From: Roseofilum capinflatum BLCC-M114
GTDB lineage: Bacteria; Cyanobacteriota; Cyanobacteriia; Cyanobacteriales; Desertifilaceae
Assembly: GCF_030068505.1 (NCBI RefSeq)
Contig: NZ_JAQOSO010000120.1
Coordinates: 31,051-95,050, forward strand
DNA length: 64,000 bases
Direction: 5' to 3'
Shown: positions 52,084-61,239 of the stretch, piece after piece
Position numbering within the stretch: the stretch's first letter is position 1
Layout: each line of letters starts with the position of its first letter
The notes under the pieces: model-generated
What the model saw: the letters and a program-made list of their open reading frames with translations, nothing else
Told to the model about the DNA's origin: nothing
Databases searched by the model: none
Program-made: the position numbers and the translations under genes

Positions 52084-52779
52084 TCAAGGTTCTCGCAAAA
52101 CATAGCCGACACCGCGCACCGTCTGAATGAGCCGCTTTTCCCCCTCATGTTCAATTTTCAGCCGTAAGTAGCGGATATAGACCTCAATCACATTCGATTC
52201 TCCCATAAAGTCATAGCCCCAAACCTGCTCTAAAATCTGTTCGCGGGTTAAGACATCGCGGGGATGTTCCATCAAACACTTGAGCAGTTCAAACTCCTTC
52301 ATCGTTAACTCAATTGCTCGTCCATCCCGAAATGCCTTGCGAGTACCGAGATCCAAAATCAGGTCACTAAAGCGCAACTGTTCATTATTGTCCGTATTAC
52401 TTTTCAGATAGAGTCGAAGTCGTTCTAAAAATTCTTCTGGGCGATAGGGTTTAATAAAATAATCATCGGCTCCCGACTCTAGACAAGCCACCCGGTCTTC
52501 TACCGTATCTTTGGCCATTAACATTAAAATCGGGGCCACAATTCCCTGTCCCCTCATTTTTTCACAAATGCTTAACCCTGAATCCCCGACTAACATGCGA
52601 TCGATAATAATTAAATCGGGTTTAATCCGATCCGCTTGAGTCAGAGAGAGTTTCGGATCGCTTGCCAAAACTGGATCGTAACCCGATTCTTGTAAGTCCA
52701 GACTCATTTTTTCAGCTAAGTTCGTATCACTCTCAATCACCAGGATACAAGGGTGAGACTCAAGGACAACGGTGTTCAT
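52084..52779 (-). CDS. OmpR-type response regulator (NblR-like)
   Basis: 231 residues. Receiver domain with IESDTN in place of a classic acidic pair, phosphoacceptor position in LIIIDRMLVGDSG, and Lys in YFIKPYRPEEF. The winged-helix output has ELTMKEFELLKCLMEHPRDVLTREQILEQVWGYDF and VYIRYLRLKIE ... TVRGVGYVL. The unusual N-terminal acidic pocket and the ILMLMAKDTVEDRVACLESGADDYF stretch recall NblR, which controls phycobilisome breakdown. That identity is tentative. It heads a unit with the DUF192 lipoprotein. Confidence 0.88.
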   Translation of the reverse strand: MNTVVLESHPCILVIESDTNLAEKMSLDLQESGYDPVLASDPKLSLTQADRIKPDLIIIDRMLVGDSGLSICEKMRGQGIVAPILMLMAKDTVEDRVACLESGADDYFIKPYRPEEFLERLRLYLKSNTDNNEQLRFSDLILDLGTRKAFRDGRAIELTMKEFELLKCLMEHPRDVLTREQILEQVWGYDFMGESNVIEVYIRYLRLKIEHEGEKRLIQTVRGVGYVLREP

Positions 52780-52815
52780 AAGATTCGAGTTGACCCGGTA
52801 AGGATTCCTAGGTTA

Positions 52816-53676
52816 TCAGGGATTGTCCTGTTTCAGAACTCTGCGCGATCGCCGTCTGACCCAAAAGCCAATCCCACTGAGAAATAATATCCCCATCATA
52901 CCCGCTAGGGGATTTTGATCAATACCAGTCACCCAAGGGGGAACGGTTTGGGTATACTCAATCAGTTGACCCACATTGATTACATAAAAGGTGGCCACCA
53001 ACCCCGTATGCAGACCAATCGACAAACCCAAGCGTCCATGGGTTGCATATTTGGCCCAAACCAAGGTTAAACCCAAAAGCACCAAACCGGGAAACTGAAC
53101 CCAAGTTCGCAGAATTTCCCCTAGGGGTTTAATAAAGTGTAAAATCGCAAAAATGAGGGCATTGATCCAAGCGCTGCGGTTCGGAGAATAATCCCGTTGC
53201 AGTTCACTCAGGAACCACCCCCGAAAAAACAGCTCTTCTGCACAACCGACTCCGAAACCCACCAGAGCTGCTTCTAAGATGACTTGAGTCATGGATGCAG
53301 GTAAGGGTCGCCACATCACCCAACCCATTAGCTCTTGTATGGTAAATAACCCGAAAAGACAGGCAACAGCAACACACAAACCGGCCAAAAACTCTAAGCG
53401 GTTGGCTTGGGTTAACCGCACCCCATAATATTTGAAGAGACAGGGAATAGGGTCAACCCAACGAGACCAGACATACACCAGCACCAGGAACTCTAGATAT
53501 AAGATACCCAGGGCTAAAATGCTCTGCCAGTTGGGGTCAGGAACCCAGACATAAATGGGCAAAGCGATGGGTAACCAAACGCACAAAAGCACCACCAAAA
53601 ATCGGAAGATTCGTTGTATGGCTGGTGCTTTTTGCCTTTTCCCCACGGGGTTATCGCTTTTATTCTTCTGGCTCAA
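52816..53676 (-). CDS. CPBP family intramembrane glutamic endopeptidase
   Basis: 286 residues from a TTG inside the clpS 3' end (17-base overlap). About eight hydrophobic segments. The CPBP motifs are GCAEELFFRGWFLSEL (paired glutamates and Arg) and ALIFAILHFIKP (His), followed by a C-terminal conserved segment. Members process membrane proteins. Coupling to clpS by overlap suggests co-translation. Confidence 0.88.
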   Translation of the reverse strand: MSQKNKSDNPVGKRQKAPAIQRIFRFLVVLLCVWLPIALPIYVWVPDPNWQSILALGILYLEFLVLVYVWSRWVDPIPCLFKYYGVRLTQANRLEFLAGLCVAVACLFGLFTIQELMGWVMWRPLPASMTQVILEAALVGFGVGCAEELFFRGWFLSELQRDYSPNRSAWINALIFAILHFIKPLGEILRTWVQFPGLVLLGLTLVWAKYATHGRLGLSIGLHTGLVATFYVINVGQLIEYTQTVPPWVTGIDQNPLAGMMGILFLSGIGFWVRRRSRRVLKQDNP

Positions 53677-53941
53677 TGGTGCTAGTGAGTCCGTGATTAT
53701 TCAGGGTTTCGCTGTAAAATTCGGCATGTTCCTGAGCGCAGGTAATCACTAGGGCTAGGCCACTATTGTGGGCTTCCATCATAATACTGACCGCTTGGGG
53801 CTGAGTTAAGCTCGACACCGTTTTGAGCAGGGTTTCGACGACATATTCCATGCTGTTGAAGTCATCATTATGGAGTAGCACCCGATAACGAGGGGCTATT
53901 TTGCGAGTTGTCGATCGTTTTTCAATGGTTTCTACAGACAT
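53660..53941 (-). CDS. clpS: ATP-dependent Clp protease adaptor ClpS
   Basis: 93 residues from the ATG at 53941; the longer frame to 54112 has no homologous character. YRVLLHNDDFNSMEYVVETLLKTV contains the conserved His and Asp residues that bind N-degron residues. AHNSGLALVITCAQEHAEFYSETLNNHGLTSTIEPEE is the rest of the adaptor fold, which docks on ClpC or ClpA. Its end overlaps the CPBP protease start. Confidence 0.95.
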   Translation of the reverse strand: MSVETIEKRSTTRKIAPRYRVLLHNDDFNSMEYVVETLLKTVSSLTQPQAVSIMMEAHNSGLALVITCAQEHAEFYSETLNNHGLTSTIEPEE

Positions 53942-54112
53942 AGCTTTATACCTCTGGTTAATGGAGCAAAGGAAAGCATTTGTATTTGAGTGATTAAATG
54001 CTAAGAACTCTGATTGGCTTGATACAGCGCTCTTTTGTAAACCTAAAGTGAAATTATAGCATTCCCTGTTCCGATTGTTATTATGTATGGACGATCGCTT
54101 GAGGTTAGTCAC

Positions 54113-54694
54113 ATGGTTATCACCCCATCATCAATAGAAGCCAACCCAAACGCGGTTTTGGTGGGTAATCTCACTTGGGACAAATTAGAAACACTCGATG
54201 CAGGGTTTGTCGGAACGGGAGCGCGTTTAACCTATTTAGATGGATATTTACAGATTATGTCTCCTTTATCAGAGGCTCATGAAGAACCGAAAAAAACCTT
54301 GAGTCAGCTTTTGGAAGCTTATCTGCGCGTAAAAAACATTCGTTTTTACGCCCGTGGGAGTACCACACTGGGTTCTCAAGACTTGGGAGGTCGAAAAGAG
54401 CCGGATGAGTCCTATTGTTTACATGAGAAAAAATCAATTCCAGATTTGGCAATTGAGATAGTGTTGACCAGTGGTGGTATTGATTCGTTGGAAGTGTATC
54501 GTCGGGTAGGAGTACCAGAGGTATGGTTTTGGGAAGATGGCGCGATCGCCGTTTATTCGTTGCAGTCTACGGAATATCGGTTGGTAAAAAATAGCGAACT
54601 GTTGCCCGATTTGGATTTGCGATCGCTGGAATTGCATTCGCGCATGGCCGATCAGTATGATGCAGTGAATGAATTTGTGAGATTGCTGATGTAA
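54113..54694 (+). CDS. Uma2 family (DUF820) putative endonuclease
   Basis: 193 residues from the ATG at 54113, preceded by GAGG; a frame to 54083 is less likely. PD-(D/E)XK-like Uma2 pattern: TYLDGYLQIMSPLSEAHE, KEPDESYCLHEKKSIPDLAIEIVLTSGG with the acidic residues, and VYRRVGVPEVWFWEDGAIAVY. Uma2 proteins are very numerous in filamentous cyanobacteria and their role is unclear. No adjacent partner. Confidence 0.88.
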   Translation: MVITPSSIEANPNAVLVGNLTWDKLETLDAGFVGTGARLTYLDGYLQIMSPLSEAHEEPKKTLSQLLEAYLRVKNIRFYARGSTTLGSQDLGGRKEPDESYCLHEKKSIPDLAIEIVLTSGGIDSLEVYRRVGVPEVWFWEDGAIAVYSLQSTEYRLVKNSELLPDLDLRSLELHSRMADQYDAVNEFVRLLM

Positions 54695-54739
54695 TATCAA
54701 TGAACAACGAACAATGAACAATGATATTCTGTCTGTTGC

Positions 54740-55120
54740 ATGGAGAACCTGGATAACATCCAACCTTGTCAAATTGTGTACTTAGAGGTTAACGGCGATC
54801 GCCTCTACAGTGAAGTGATTCAGATTGTTACCGCTAGAAGTCTGGCTTGGGTGCGTCCCTTAATGCTGGTGGAATGGGCTGATCGACACCCCTCACTCTC
54901 ACCGGACTTGCCCGTTTATTATGATTTACGTCAGGGGCCCGATCTTTTATGGCCCGTCCATGCATTTCATCCGGCCTTAGACACCGATGTGATTCCTATC
55001 ATTGCAAAATTAGACCCAATGCACCTCGCGAACTCTAAGGGGAGTGAACATAATCAACAGCTACGATCCTTTATCGATCGCCTCTGGAGTCTGAATCAAA
55101 ACCCAGAATCAGAACCCTAG
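54740..55120 (+). CDS. Conserved-looking small protein, unknown function
   Basis: 126 residues, soluble. Residues about 9-50 form a beta-rich domain (CQIVYLEVNGDRLYSEVIQIVTARSLAWVRPLMLV), with a helical end (QQLRSFIDRLWSLN). The domain looks like a short RNA- or nucleotide-binding barrel, but no motif confirms that. It overlaps tail to tail by four bases with the 64-residue gene on the minus strand. Confidence 0.7.
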   Translation: MENLDNIQPCQIVYLEVNGDRLYSEVIQIVTARSLAWVRPLMLVEWADRHPSLSPDLPVYYDLRQGPDLLWPVHAFHPALDTDVIPIIAKLDPMHLANSKGSEHNQQLRSFIDRLWSLNQNPESEP

Positions 55121-55311
55121 GGGTTAGAAACCAATTGAATACGCCCTTCATCCATTTCGGTCATCAACAATTCGAGGGCTTCATAATCTACATCAGAAAT
55201 ATGGCCTAAGCGCGTTAATTCCGCATTAATGGCATTTTCCAATTCGGGGGTGAGCCGTTTTAAGTAGAGGATCTGCTCTACCAACCGACGGATTAAACTG
55301 GTGGGCATCAT
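55117..55311 (-). CDS. Small helical protein, unknown function
   Basis: 64 residues, all-helical and acidic: SLIRRLVEQILYLKRLTPELENAINAELTRLGHISDVDYEALELLMTEMDEGRIQLV. The ordered residue pattern supports a real gene; no named family recognised. Converges with the 126-residue gene. Confidence 0.65.
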   Translation of the reverse strand: MMPTSLIRRLVEQILYLKRLTPELENAINAELTRLGHISDVDYEALELLMTEMDEGRIQLVSNP

Positions 55312-55517
55312 AATTGAACCTCACTTTCTTGGTATACCTATAGTTAACTGTCAATATCTAGGCTCAGATGTGATCGAATTAGCGAAATTGAAGTGATAGA
55401 GATCACTACGTGCCGGGGATCGCGGGAGGATCAACACTTGGGCTGATTCATTCGATCAATTGGTTAAAGTAATGATACCTATAAGACCTATAAGGAAAAT
55501 CCCCCAGATTGGCAATT

Positions 55518-56279
55518 CTAAAGAGAATCAGGATCGATATTTAACTGTCGTAGTTTTTCTCGTAGCTGTTGTAAATTGGATTCAGCACTCTCGGCTCGCT
55601 GTTGTTGGAGATCGGCTCTGTCTCGTTCGAGTTCTTTTTCTTGACGTTCGCGATCGCGTTCAAGTTCAGCACTCTCGGCTCTTTCCTCTGGTGTCAGATA
55701 GCGCTTTCCCTCTTCATCATACCAATAGAGCCATTCTCTCTCTATCCCTTGATAGGTTCCTTGCCCTCGACCTATGCCTAAATTGAGTTCAGATAACCAT
55801 ACCGGTTCCCCTGATAATAATTCATATTCACCCCCCTTAAGTTGATAAACCTCTAATCGCTGTTGCTGTGTCCGCAGGGGGTTATAGATTACATAGTAGG
55901 GAATTCCCAGTTGGGCATAGTGTTGTTTTTTCTCGCTATACTCTCCTCTTCTGGTTTTTGAGACGACTTCTAAGACTAAAGTCGGAATTTGTTCCTCTTC
56001 CCAGAGAACATAGGATAAGCGTAAGCCCTCATCAATAATTCTGGGGACACCGATACTCAAAAACCCATCCGGGACAATGGCCGGTTGGTTGGGGTCATAG
56101 TATACTCCCATGTCTACCCCAAAAAACCAATCCATGCGCTCTGACCAAATTAAAGCCAGCACTGCTTCAAGAAGTCCGGGAATTAGATGTTGCAGTTGAT
56201 TATCCACAGGAGTCTCGTCCGAGTCGGGTAAATCTTTTGCCGAGGGGAGGTAATCTCTAGGAGTATATTGGAGGTACAT
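55518..56279 (-). CDS. Uma2 family protein with C-terminal coiled coil
   Basis: 253 residues from the ATG at 56279. The Uma2 core (DMGVYYDPNQPAIVPDGFLSIGVP, PTLVLEVVSKTRRGEYSEKKQHYAQLGIPYYVIYNPL) contains the D...E-x-V-x-K pattern. A charged coiled coil of about 60 residues (ERAESAELERDRERQEKELERDR) follows, probably for oligomerisation. This two-part form is common in filamentous cyanobacteria. Confidence 0.9.
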   Translation of the reverse strand: MYLQYTPRDYLPSAKDLPDSDETPVDNQLQHLIPGLLEAVLALIWSERMDWFFGVDMGVYYDPNQPAIVPDGFLSIGVPRIIDEGLRLSYVLWEEEQIPTLVLEVVSKTRRGEYSEKKQHYAQLGIPYYVIYNPLRTQQQRLEVYQLKGGEYELLSGEPVWLSELNLGIGRGQGTYQGIEREWLYWYDEEGKRYLTPEERAESAELERDRERQEKELERDRADLQQQRAESAESNLQQLREKLRQLNIDPDSL

Positions 56280-56440
56280 AAGTTCACTTGGCAAGTTTTT
56301 CTTGATTTTATCGCGATCGCACTTCGTCGAATATCAAAGACAGGGGAATGGCTCCTACGGTATCCTAGAAGTCTGTGCGATCGCCCCAACTCTGGCCAGA
56401 TCGTTACAGGGAGAACACAGAGTATACGAGAGGTGAACCT

Positions 56441-59074
56441 ATGGTTATTGCCATCGATCAATTATTGACCCCCGATATCCATAAACCCGCTCGCTATATC
56501 GGTAAGGAATTAGGGGCAGCGTATAAATCCTGGTCAGACACATCTGTGCATTGGGTGTTGAGCTATCCAGAACTGTATGAATTAGGCTCGTCCAATTTGG
56601 GGCATCAAATTCTATACAATATTATTAATGCCCAGCCGCGCCAACTGTGCGATCGCACCTATTTACCCGGCCCAGATATGAGCGCTAAACTGCGGGAGAC
56701 CCAAACTCCCCTATTTGCCCTCGAATCTCGTCGCCCTCTCTCAGAATTTGACATTATTGGCTTTAGTCTCAGCTACGAACTCGGAGCCACCAATATCCTG
56801 GAAATGCTCGATCTTGCCGGTATTCCCCTCACCTGGGAAGAGCGAAAAGAGGGCAATTTTCCCCTGATCTTTGCTGGGGGACAAACCGCCACCTCCAACC
56901 CGGAACCCTATTCCCAATTCTTTGATTTTATGGCTCTTGGAGATGGGGAAGAAGTGCTGCCAGAAATTGGCTTAGTTGTGGAAGAAGGCTTAAAAAACAA
57001 CTTGAGTCGTGTGGATTTACTCTTAGATCTGGCCCAAGTTCCTGGCGTTTATGTGCCCCAGTTTTATCAACCCACACCAGACGGTAGGGTGGTTCCCGTG
57101 CGCGAGGATGTACCCGATCGCATTTTACGCCGAACAGCGCCCCCCATGCCCGCCTATTCCGTCGCTCTCGTGCCCTATATTGAAACCATCCACGACCGGT
57201 TAACCATGGAAATTCGGCGCGGATGTACCAGGGGCTGCCGGTTTTGCCAACCGGGAATGCTCACCCGTCCAGCGCGGGATGTGGCTCCCGATGATGCAAT
57301 TGAGGCGATCGCCGACGGCATTCAAGCCACCGGTTATAATGAAATCTCCCTGCTCTCTCTCAGTTGCTCCGACTATCTTGCCCTTCCTGCGGTGGGTTTA
57401 GAACTGAGAAACCAACTGCAAGACCAAAAAATCGCCCTCTCCCTCCCCAGTCAACGGGTAGACCGGTTTGATGAAAACATTGGTAACATTGTCGGCGGTA
57501 CGCGCAAAAGTTCCCTCACCTTTGCACCCGAAGCCGGAACCCAACGGATGCGGGACATTATTAACAAGGGCCTGACCAATGAGGAACTGTTGCGGGGCGT
57601 AAAAAGTGCCTACGATCAAGGATGGGATCGAGTCAAACTTTACTTTATGATTGGCTTACCCGGAGAAACCGATGCCGATATTTTGGGCATTGCCGAAACC
57701 GTCCACTGGCTTCAGCAAGAATGTTATACTCGCGGCCGTAAACGGTTGGGCGTGACCCTGACTATCTCCAACTTTACCCCCAAACCCCATACCCCTTTCC
57801 AATGGCATAGTGTGGCAACGGCAGAATTTGAGCGGAAACAGGAACTGCTGCGGGAACAGTTTCGGCAAATGCGGGGAGTCAAGGCCAACTTTACCGATAT
57901 TCGATTATCGGCCATGGAAGATTTTCTTTCAAGAGGCGATCGCCAACTCGGCCCCGTCATTCTCGAAGCCTGGAAGCGGGGCGCGGGCATGGATGCCTGG
58001 TGGGAAAGCCTCGATACAGCCTATAATGCTTGGGAAGAAGCGATCGAGCAAGCCGGACTCACCTGGAAATATCGGCAAATTACCGAAGGAACCTGGCACG
58101 CCATTCCCGATCATCTTTCAGAAAACACCTCACCTCGACTCCGCTCGGTGACCTCATCATCTGAGTCCCTCTTAGATCAACCCCTCCCTTGGGATCATAT
58201 CGATACTGGCATTAGCAAAACCTGGCTCAAAGAAGACCTTAAACGCGCCCTCCAAGAAACCACCGTCCCCGACTGCTCCTTTGACACCTGTTCCCACTGC
58301 GGAGTCTGCGGCACGGACTTCGGCCATAACATCATCGTCACCCCGCCCCCCATTCCCAAACTAGAAGCCCACGACAACACCAAAGTCCCCCCCGTTCAAC
58401 GCCTGCGCGTCAAATGGGGCAAACAAGGAGAAATGGCCCAAATGAGTCACCTAGACTGGCTGCGACTGCTTGACCGGGCAGTACGTCGCGCTGGCTTACC
58501 TGTTGCCTATACTGGAGGATATCATCCCGGCCCCCGGATCATGGTCGCCAGCGCCCTCTCATTAGGCATCACCAGCAGTGGCGAGTTAGTCGATTTTGAA
58601 TTAACCGAAACCGTCGCGCCAGAAGACTTTTTACACCGTCTTCGCGCCCAACTGCCCGCCGAATGTCCCCTTTACGAGGTGCAAGAAATCCCCTTAAAAG
58701 GGAAAAGCAGCGCCCAGTTATTAGACAAAGCTGAATACCAAATTACCCTAGACTCTTCCCAGTCCATAACTTCCCAACAGTGGCAAGATTGGATTCAGGC
58801 TATTTTAGACCGTGAGGAAATCATCAAAGAAGGAAAAACTAAATCCGGCAAACCCAAACGAGTTAACCTGCGCGAGCAGTTATTTGCATTAGAATTAGAA
58901 TCGATTTCTGATGACGGTTTAGCTCATATTCGGTATCTTGGCAGTTGCCGCAATGATGGAACCCTGCTGCGTCCCACCGATGTGGTTTATCTGTTTGAAT
59001 TTATTGCTTCTCATTCAGTCGAGTTTTCCTTGCGCCAAACTCACCGCAAACAATTGATTTTATCCGATGAATAA
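56441..59074 (+). CDS. Radical SAM protein fused to DUF2344 (TIGR03960/TIGR03936 type)
   Basis: 877 residues from the ATG at 56441, after GAGAGGTG; the longer frame is not supported. A B12-binding-like N-terminal domain (YELGSSNLGHQILYNIINAQ, GGQTATSNPEPYSQFFD) precedes the radical SAM core, with cysteines in RGCTRGCRFCQPG. A cysteine cluster CSFDTCSHCGVCG lies at about 620-640, suggesting a second metal site. The C-terminal DUF2344 domain begins with QRLRVKWGKQGEMAQMSHLDWLRLLDRA. The substrate is unknown; a link to ribosomal or RNA modification has been suggested for this family. Confidence 0.9.
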   Translation: MVIAIDQLLTPDIHKPARYIGKELGAAYKSWSDTSVHWVLSYPELYELGSSNLGHQILYNIINAQPRQLCDRTYLPGPDMSAKLRETQTPLFALESRRPLSEFDIIGFSLSYELGATNILEMLDLAGIPLTWEERKEGNFPLIFAGGQTATSNPEPYSQFFDFMALGDGEEVLPEIGLVVEEGLKNNLSRVDLLLDLAQVPGVYVPQFYQPTPDGRVVPVREDVPDRILRRTAPPMPAYSVALVPYIETIHDRLTMEIRRGCTRGCRFCQPGMLTRPARDVAPDDAIEAIADGIQATGYNEISLLSLSCSDYLALPAVGLELRNQLQDQKIALSLPSQRVDRFDENIGNIVGGTRKSSLTFAPEAGTQRMRDIINKGLTNEELLRGVKSAYDQGWDRVKLYFMIGLPGETDADILGIAETVHWLQQECYTRGRKRLGVTLTISNFTPKPHTPFQWHSVATAEFERKQELLREQFRQMRGVKANFTDIRLSAMEDFLSRGDRQLGPVILEAWKRGAGMDAWWESLDTAYNAWEEAIEQAGLTWKYRQITEGTWHAIPDHLSENTSPRLRSVTSSSESLLDQPLPWDHIDTGISKTWLKEDLKRALQETTVPDCSFDTCSHCGVCGTDFGHNIIVTPPPIPKLEAHDNTKVPPVQRLRVKWGKQGEMAQMSHLDWLRLLDRAVRRAGLPVAYTGGYHPGPRIMVASALSLGITSSGELVDFELTETVAPEDFLHRLRAQLPAECPLYEVQEIPLKGKSSAQLLDKAEYQITLDSSQSITSQQWQDWIQAILDREEIIKEGKTKSGKPKRVNLREQLFALELESISDDGLAHIRYLGSCRNDGTLLRPTDVVYLFEFIASHSVEFSLRQTHRKQLILSDE

Positions 59075-59318
59075 TGGGGCAAGTTTGTCCATCACCCGGT
59101 ACAGAGTAATCTTTTGGACGTGGGTTTGGGTGCGTTACGCTGTCGCTTTTCATGTCCGCTTGCGGAAACGCACCCTACGAATACTTGCGTCATACTCACC
59201 GCAAACAATTGATTTTATTGGATGAGTAATATAGAGGTTGCCCCTCATCCCCCTACCCCCTTCTCCCGCAGGAGAAGGGGGTTTTTAAGTCCCCCTTTTT
59301 AAGGGGGATTTAGGGGGA
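59075..59318. repeat. Repeat cluster: GGTGCGTT...AACGCACC element and hairpins
   Basis: The element at 59128-59175 has ends GGGTGCGTT / AACGCACCC with a GACATGAA hairpin inside (59149-59168). An inverted copy lies at 59592-59638, so a 52-codon gene is bracketed. CCCCTTCTCCCGCAGGAGAAGGGG and CCCCCTTTTTAAGGGGG hairpins follow. Confidence 0.75.
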
Positions 59319-59477
59319 TCAGCCATCCCAGGTTTTCCATACATGATAAGCCACAACGATCGCGCTCATGCTAAAGCCCAAAGAAGCATCTAGGATGAAC
59401 CCAACCATATTCGGCAGCACAAACTCCGAAATCAGAATCAAAACTTGTCGTTGTCGTTGTCGGTTTTGAGAACTCAT
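59319..59477 (-). CDS. 52-residue membrane protein, unknown function
   Basis: MSSQNRQRQRQVLILISEF then a hydrophobic segment (FVLPNMVGFILDASLGFSMSAIVVAYHVW) and a short tail. AAGGA lies about six bases before the ATG at 59477 and supports this start; the frame to 59615 does not. No family recognised. It sits between inverted copies of one repeat. Confidence 0.6.
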   Translation of the reverse strand: MSSQNRQRQRQVLILISEFVLPNMVGFILDASLGFSMSAIVVAYHVWKTWDG

Positions 59478-59780
59478 AATCCTTAATCTCCCACGTCCAT
59501 ACTCCCGTTTTATCCCCCTATTTTTCATCTGAAAATGGCGATAAAATATGGAAAAAATAAATCGATATAAATCTCTTACACAAACCTCGTAGGGTGCGTT
59601 TCCGCAAGCGGACATGAAAAGCGACAGCGTAACGCACCGCCCAAAATCCGCATTAAATCAACAAAAATAAACCAAAATATAGGGAAATAAAACAAAATAA
59701 AACTTACAAAAATATCTTTTCATCTACCAGCAACCTGTGCTAGTGTAGAAGAATAAGTACAGCAGTGGTAGGGCAAAACC
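59478..59780. other. Intergenic: AT-rich sequence and inverted repeat copy
   Basis: The repeat copy at 59592-59638 (ends GGTGCGTT / AACGCACC, hairpin at 59599-59618) is embedded in AT-rich DNA that should hold the promoter of the next gene. Confidence 0.5.
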
Positions 59781-60677
59781 ATGGCGTATTCTCAACCGCA
59801 GACCTTGCAAGAACAATTCCTCTTGTACGCGAAGCAACAAATTTTCACCCATAACCGCAATAGCGAAGCGCAAAAACGTTGCTTCTGGCATCGGTGGCAT
59901 CCAGATAACTTCAAGGAGCAACATCCAGCCATTAAAGTTAAGATAACCAAGGACTTAAACAGCAATTCTGCTCTGAGTAACATCAACAAAACTATTCAGG
60001 AAGTGGTCGAAAAAATCAAAACTACTTTTGGTCAACAAATGGAACTTGATGGGGTTAACCTTGACGATTTGAAGCACAAAAAAACTGGTGCGCCGAGTGA
60101 GTCCGATGTTGGCCCCTGGAAAGTCTGTTATGATTGGCTGTGGAATAAAGCCTTTCCTCGGTGGGCATTTGGGAAATTGCAGAAACAGCAGCAAGTGGCT
60201 GCAAAACCGGGATGGTTGGAGCTAGTTCCCAAGGATCTAGTTCCCAATCAGGAAGACCACCGTATTGCCGTGGGGAGACCGAATAATCCGCCCCAAGAAT
60301 TACGAGTGAATCAGGGATATTTACTAAAATTACAAGTCCCGGTTCCGGGGTATTTGCTGTTGTTGCTTCGGGAAAAAGATGGCAGTTATTCCCTTTGTCC
60401 TTCTGGGGCATTTTCCAAGCAGTATGAACTCTCGGAGTCGGTGGAGTGGATACCCAGAGTTAATGCTGACTATCAGGATATGACTTTTAATGTGGGAGAG
60501 GCGGAATTTTTGGCGATTGTTTTGCGCGACGGTTGGCCGTTTTCGGATTTTCCAGAGGACGAAATACCGGAATTAACCGGGGCGCAAATGGTCGAGGTGT
60601 GGGAGACATTGCAAACAGTGGAATGGCAAGGATTTTATCGCCGGTATACGGTGGTGGGGGCAGGTTCACAGGATTGA
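59781..60677 (+). CDS. Cytosolic protein with possible DUF4384-like C-terminal region, unknown
   Basis: 298 residues. The N-terminal half is helical and charged, without signal or membrane segments. The C-terminal region (ELRVNQGYLLKLQVPVPGYLLLLLREKDGSYSLCPS, then LAIVLRDGWPFSDF) looks like the beta-sandwich DUF4384-type domain often fused to or placed near caspase or CHAT proteins. That reading is inference. A repeat begins six bases after the stop. A TPR protein of the CHAT type begins 2.4 kb downstream. Confidence 0.55.
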   Translation: MAYSQPQTLQEQFLLYAKQQIFTHNRNSEAQKRCFWHRWHPDNFKEQHPAIKVKITKDLNSNSALSNINKTIQEVVEKIKTTFGQQMELDGVNLDDLKHKKTGAPSESDVGPWKVCYDWLWNKAFPRWAFGKLQKQQQVAAKPGWLELVPKDLVPNQEDHRIAVGRPNNPPQELRVNQGYLLKLQVPVPGYLLLLLREKDGSYSLCPSGAFSKQYELSESVEWIPRVNADYQDMTFNVGEAEFLAIVLRDGWPFSDFPEDEIPELTGAQMVEVWETLQTVEWQGFYRRYTVVGAGSQD

Positions 60678-60683
60678 TGTTTG

Positions 60684-60822
60684 GGTGGCCAAAATCTGGG
60701 TGAAACCTGCCCCTACGGGATCGTGGAATTGATGGGTAGGGGCGGGTTATACCACAATCTAGAATACCAATCGATAACTTTGCTAAACCCGCCCCCCCAA
60801 CGGTTGGGCTAAATTGAATCAA
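60684..60822. repeat. Family D repeat, right half
   Basis: Shares CCAAAATCTGGGTGAAACC, ACCTGCCCCTACGGGAT and CCCGCCCCCCCAACGGTTGG segments with the copy at 61982-62240. Confidence 0.8.
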
Positions 60823-60845
60823 TGTACTGTAATTTGGATTGATTT

Positions 60846-61112
60846 ATGAATTCTACAACAATAACCCGAAACAAAATTATTGAAGCCATTGAGGGCTTAT
60901 CAGAAGAATCTCTCCCTGAATTGGCGAGTTTCATTGACTATTTGCACTATAAAGCTAGAAAAGCAGAATCCAGTTTAGGGCAGCACGATGAAGGGAGTAT
61001 TGATGAAAGTGATACCTGGACGGAAGAAGATCAATTAGATTTGGTGAATTTTTCCTGGCAATACGCGGCGACTACTTTGTATGAAAGTGAGGAAGCCACG
61101 AATGACCTTTAA
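60846..61112 (+). CDS. Antitoxin-like protein, now without its toxin
   Basis: 88 residues. TITRNKIIEAIEGLSEESLPELASFIDYLHYKA is a helical dimerisation pattern common in DUF2281-like antitoxins, followed by an acidic tail. The stop overlaps by 11 bases the start of a frame reading MTFKPGTLV, the usual start of MazF/PemK toxins, but a family D repeat takes over within six codons. The antitoxin is therefore orphaned here. Confidence 0.75.
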   Translation: MNSTTITRNKIIEAIEGLSEESLPELASFIDYLHYKARKAESSLGQHDEGSIDESDTWTEEDQLDLVNFSWQYAATTLYESEEATNDL

Positions 61113-61131
61113 GCCAGGAACCCTAGTCTCG
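61102..61131 (+). pseudogene. MazF/PemK toxin remnant, disrupted by a family D repeat
   Basis: Begins ATGACCTTTAAGCCA (MTFKP), as MazF/PemK toxins do. The sequence from 61117 on is the repeat, which also occurs at 61982 with the same GGAACCCTAGT start. The remaining toxin codons are not found nearby. Confidence 0.65.
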
Positions 61132-61229
61132 GAGAAGCCCGGTTTCTTGGAGAAACCGGGCTTCTGGCTCCCACCCATAGCGCCAGGGGTGGGTGGCCAA
61201 AATCTGGGTGAAACCTGCCCCTACGGGAT
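61117..61229. repeat. Family D repeat inserted at the toxin start
   Basis: Central hairpin GAAGCCCGGTTTCT / AGAAACCGGGCTTC (14 base pairs), then GCTCCCACCCATAGCGCC and AATCTGGGTGAAACCTGCCC. Copies at 61982-62240 and 62671-62830. Confidence 0.85.
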
Positions 61230-61239
61230 TATTAGAAAA

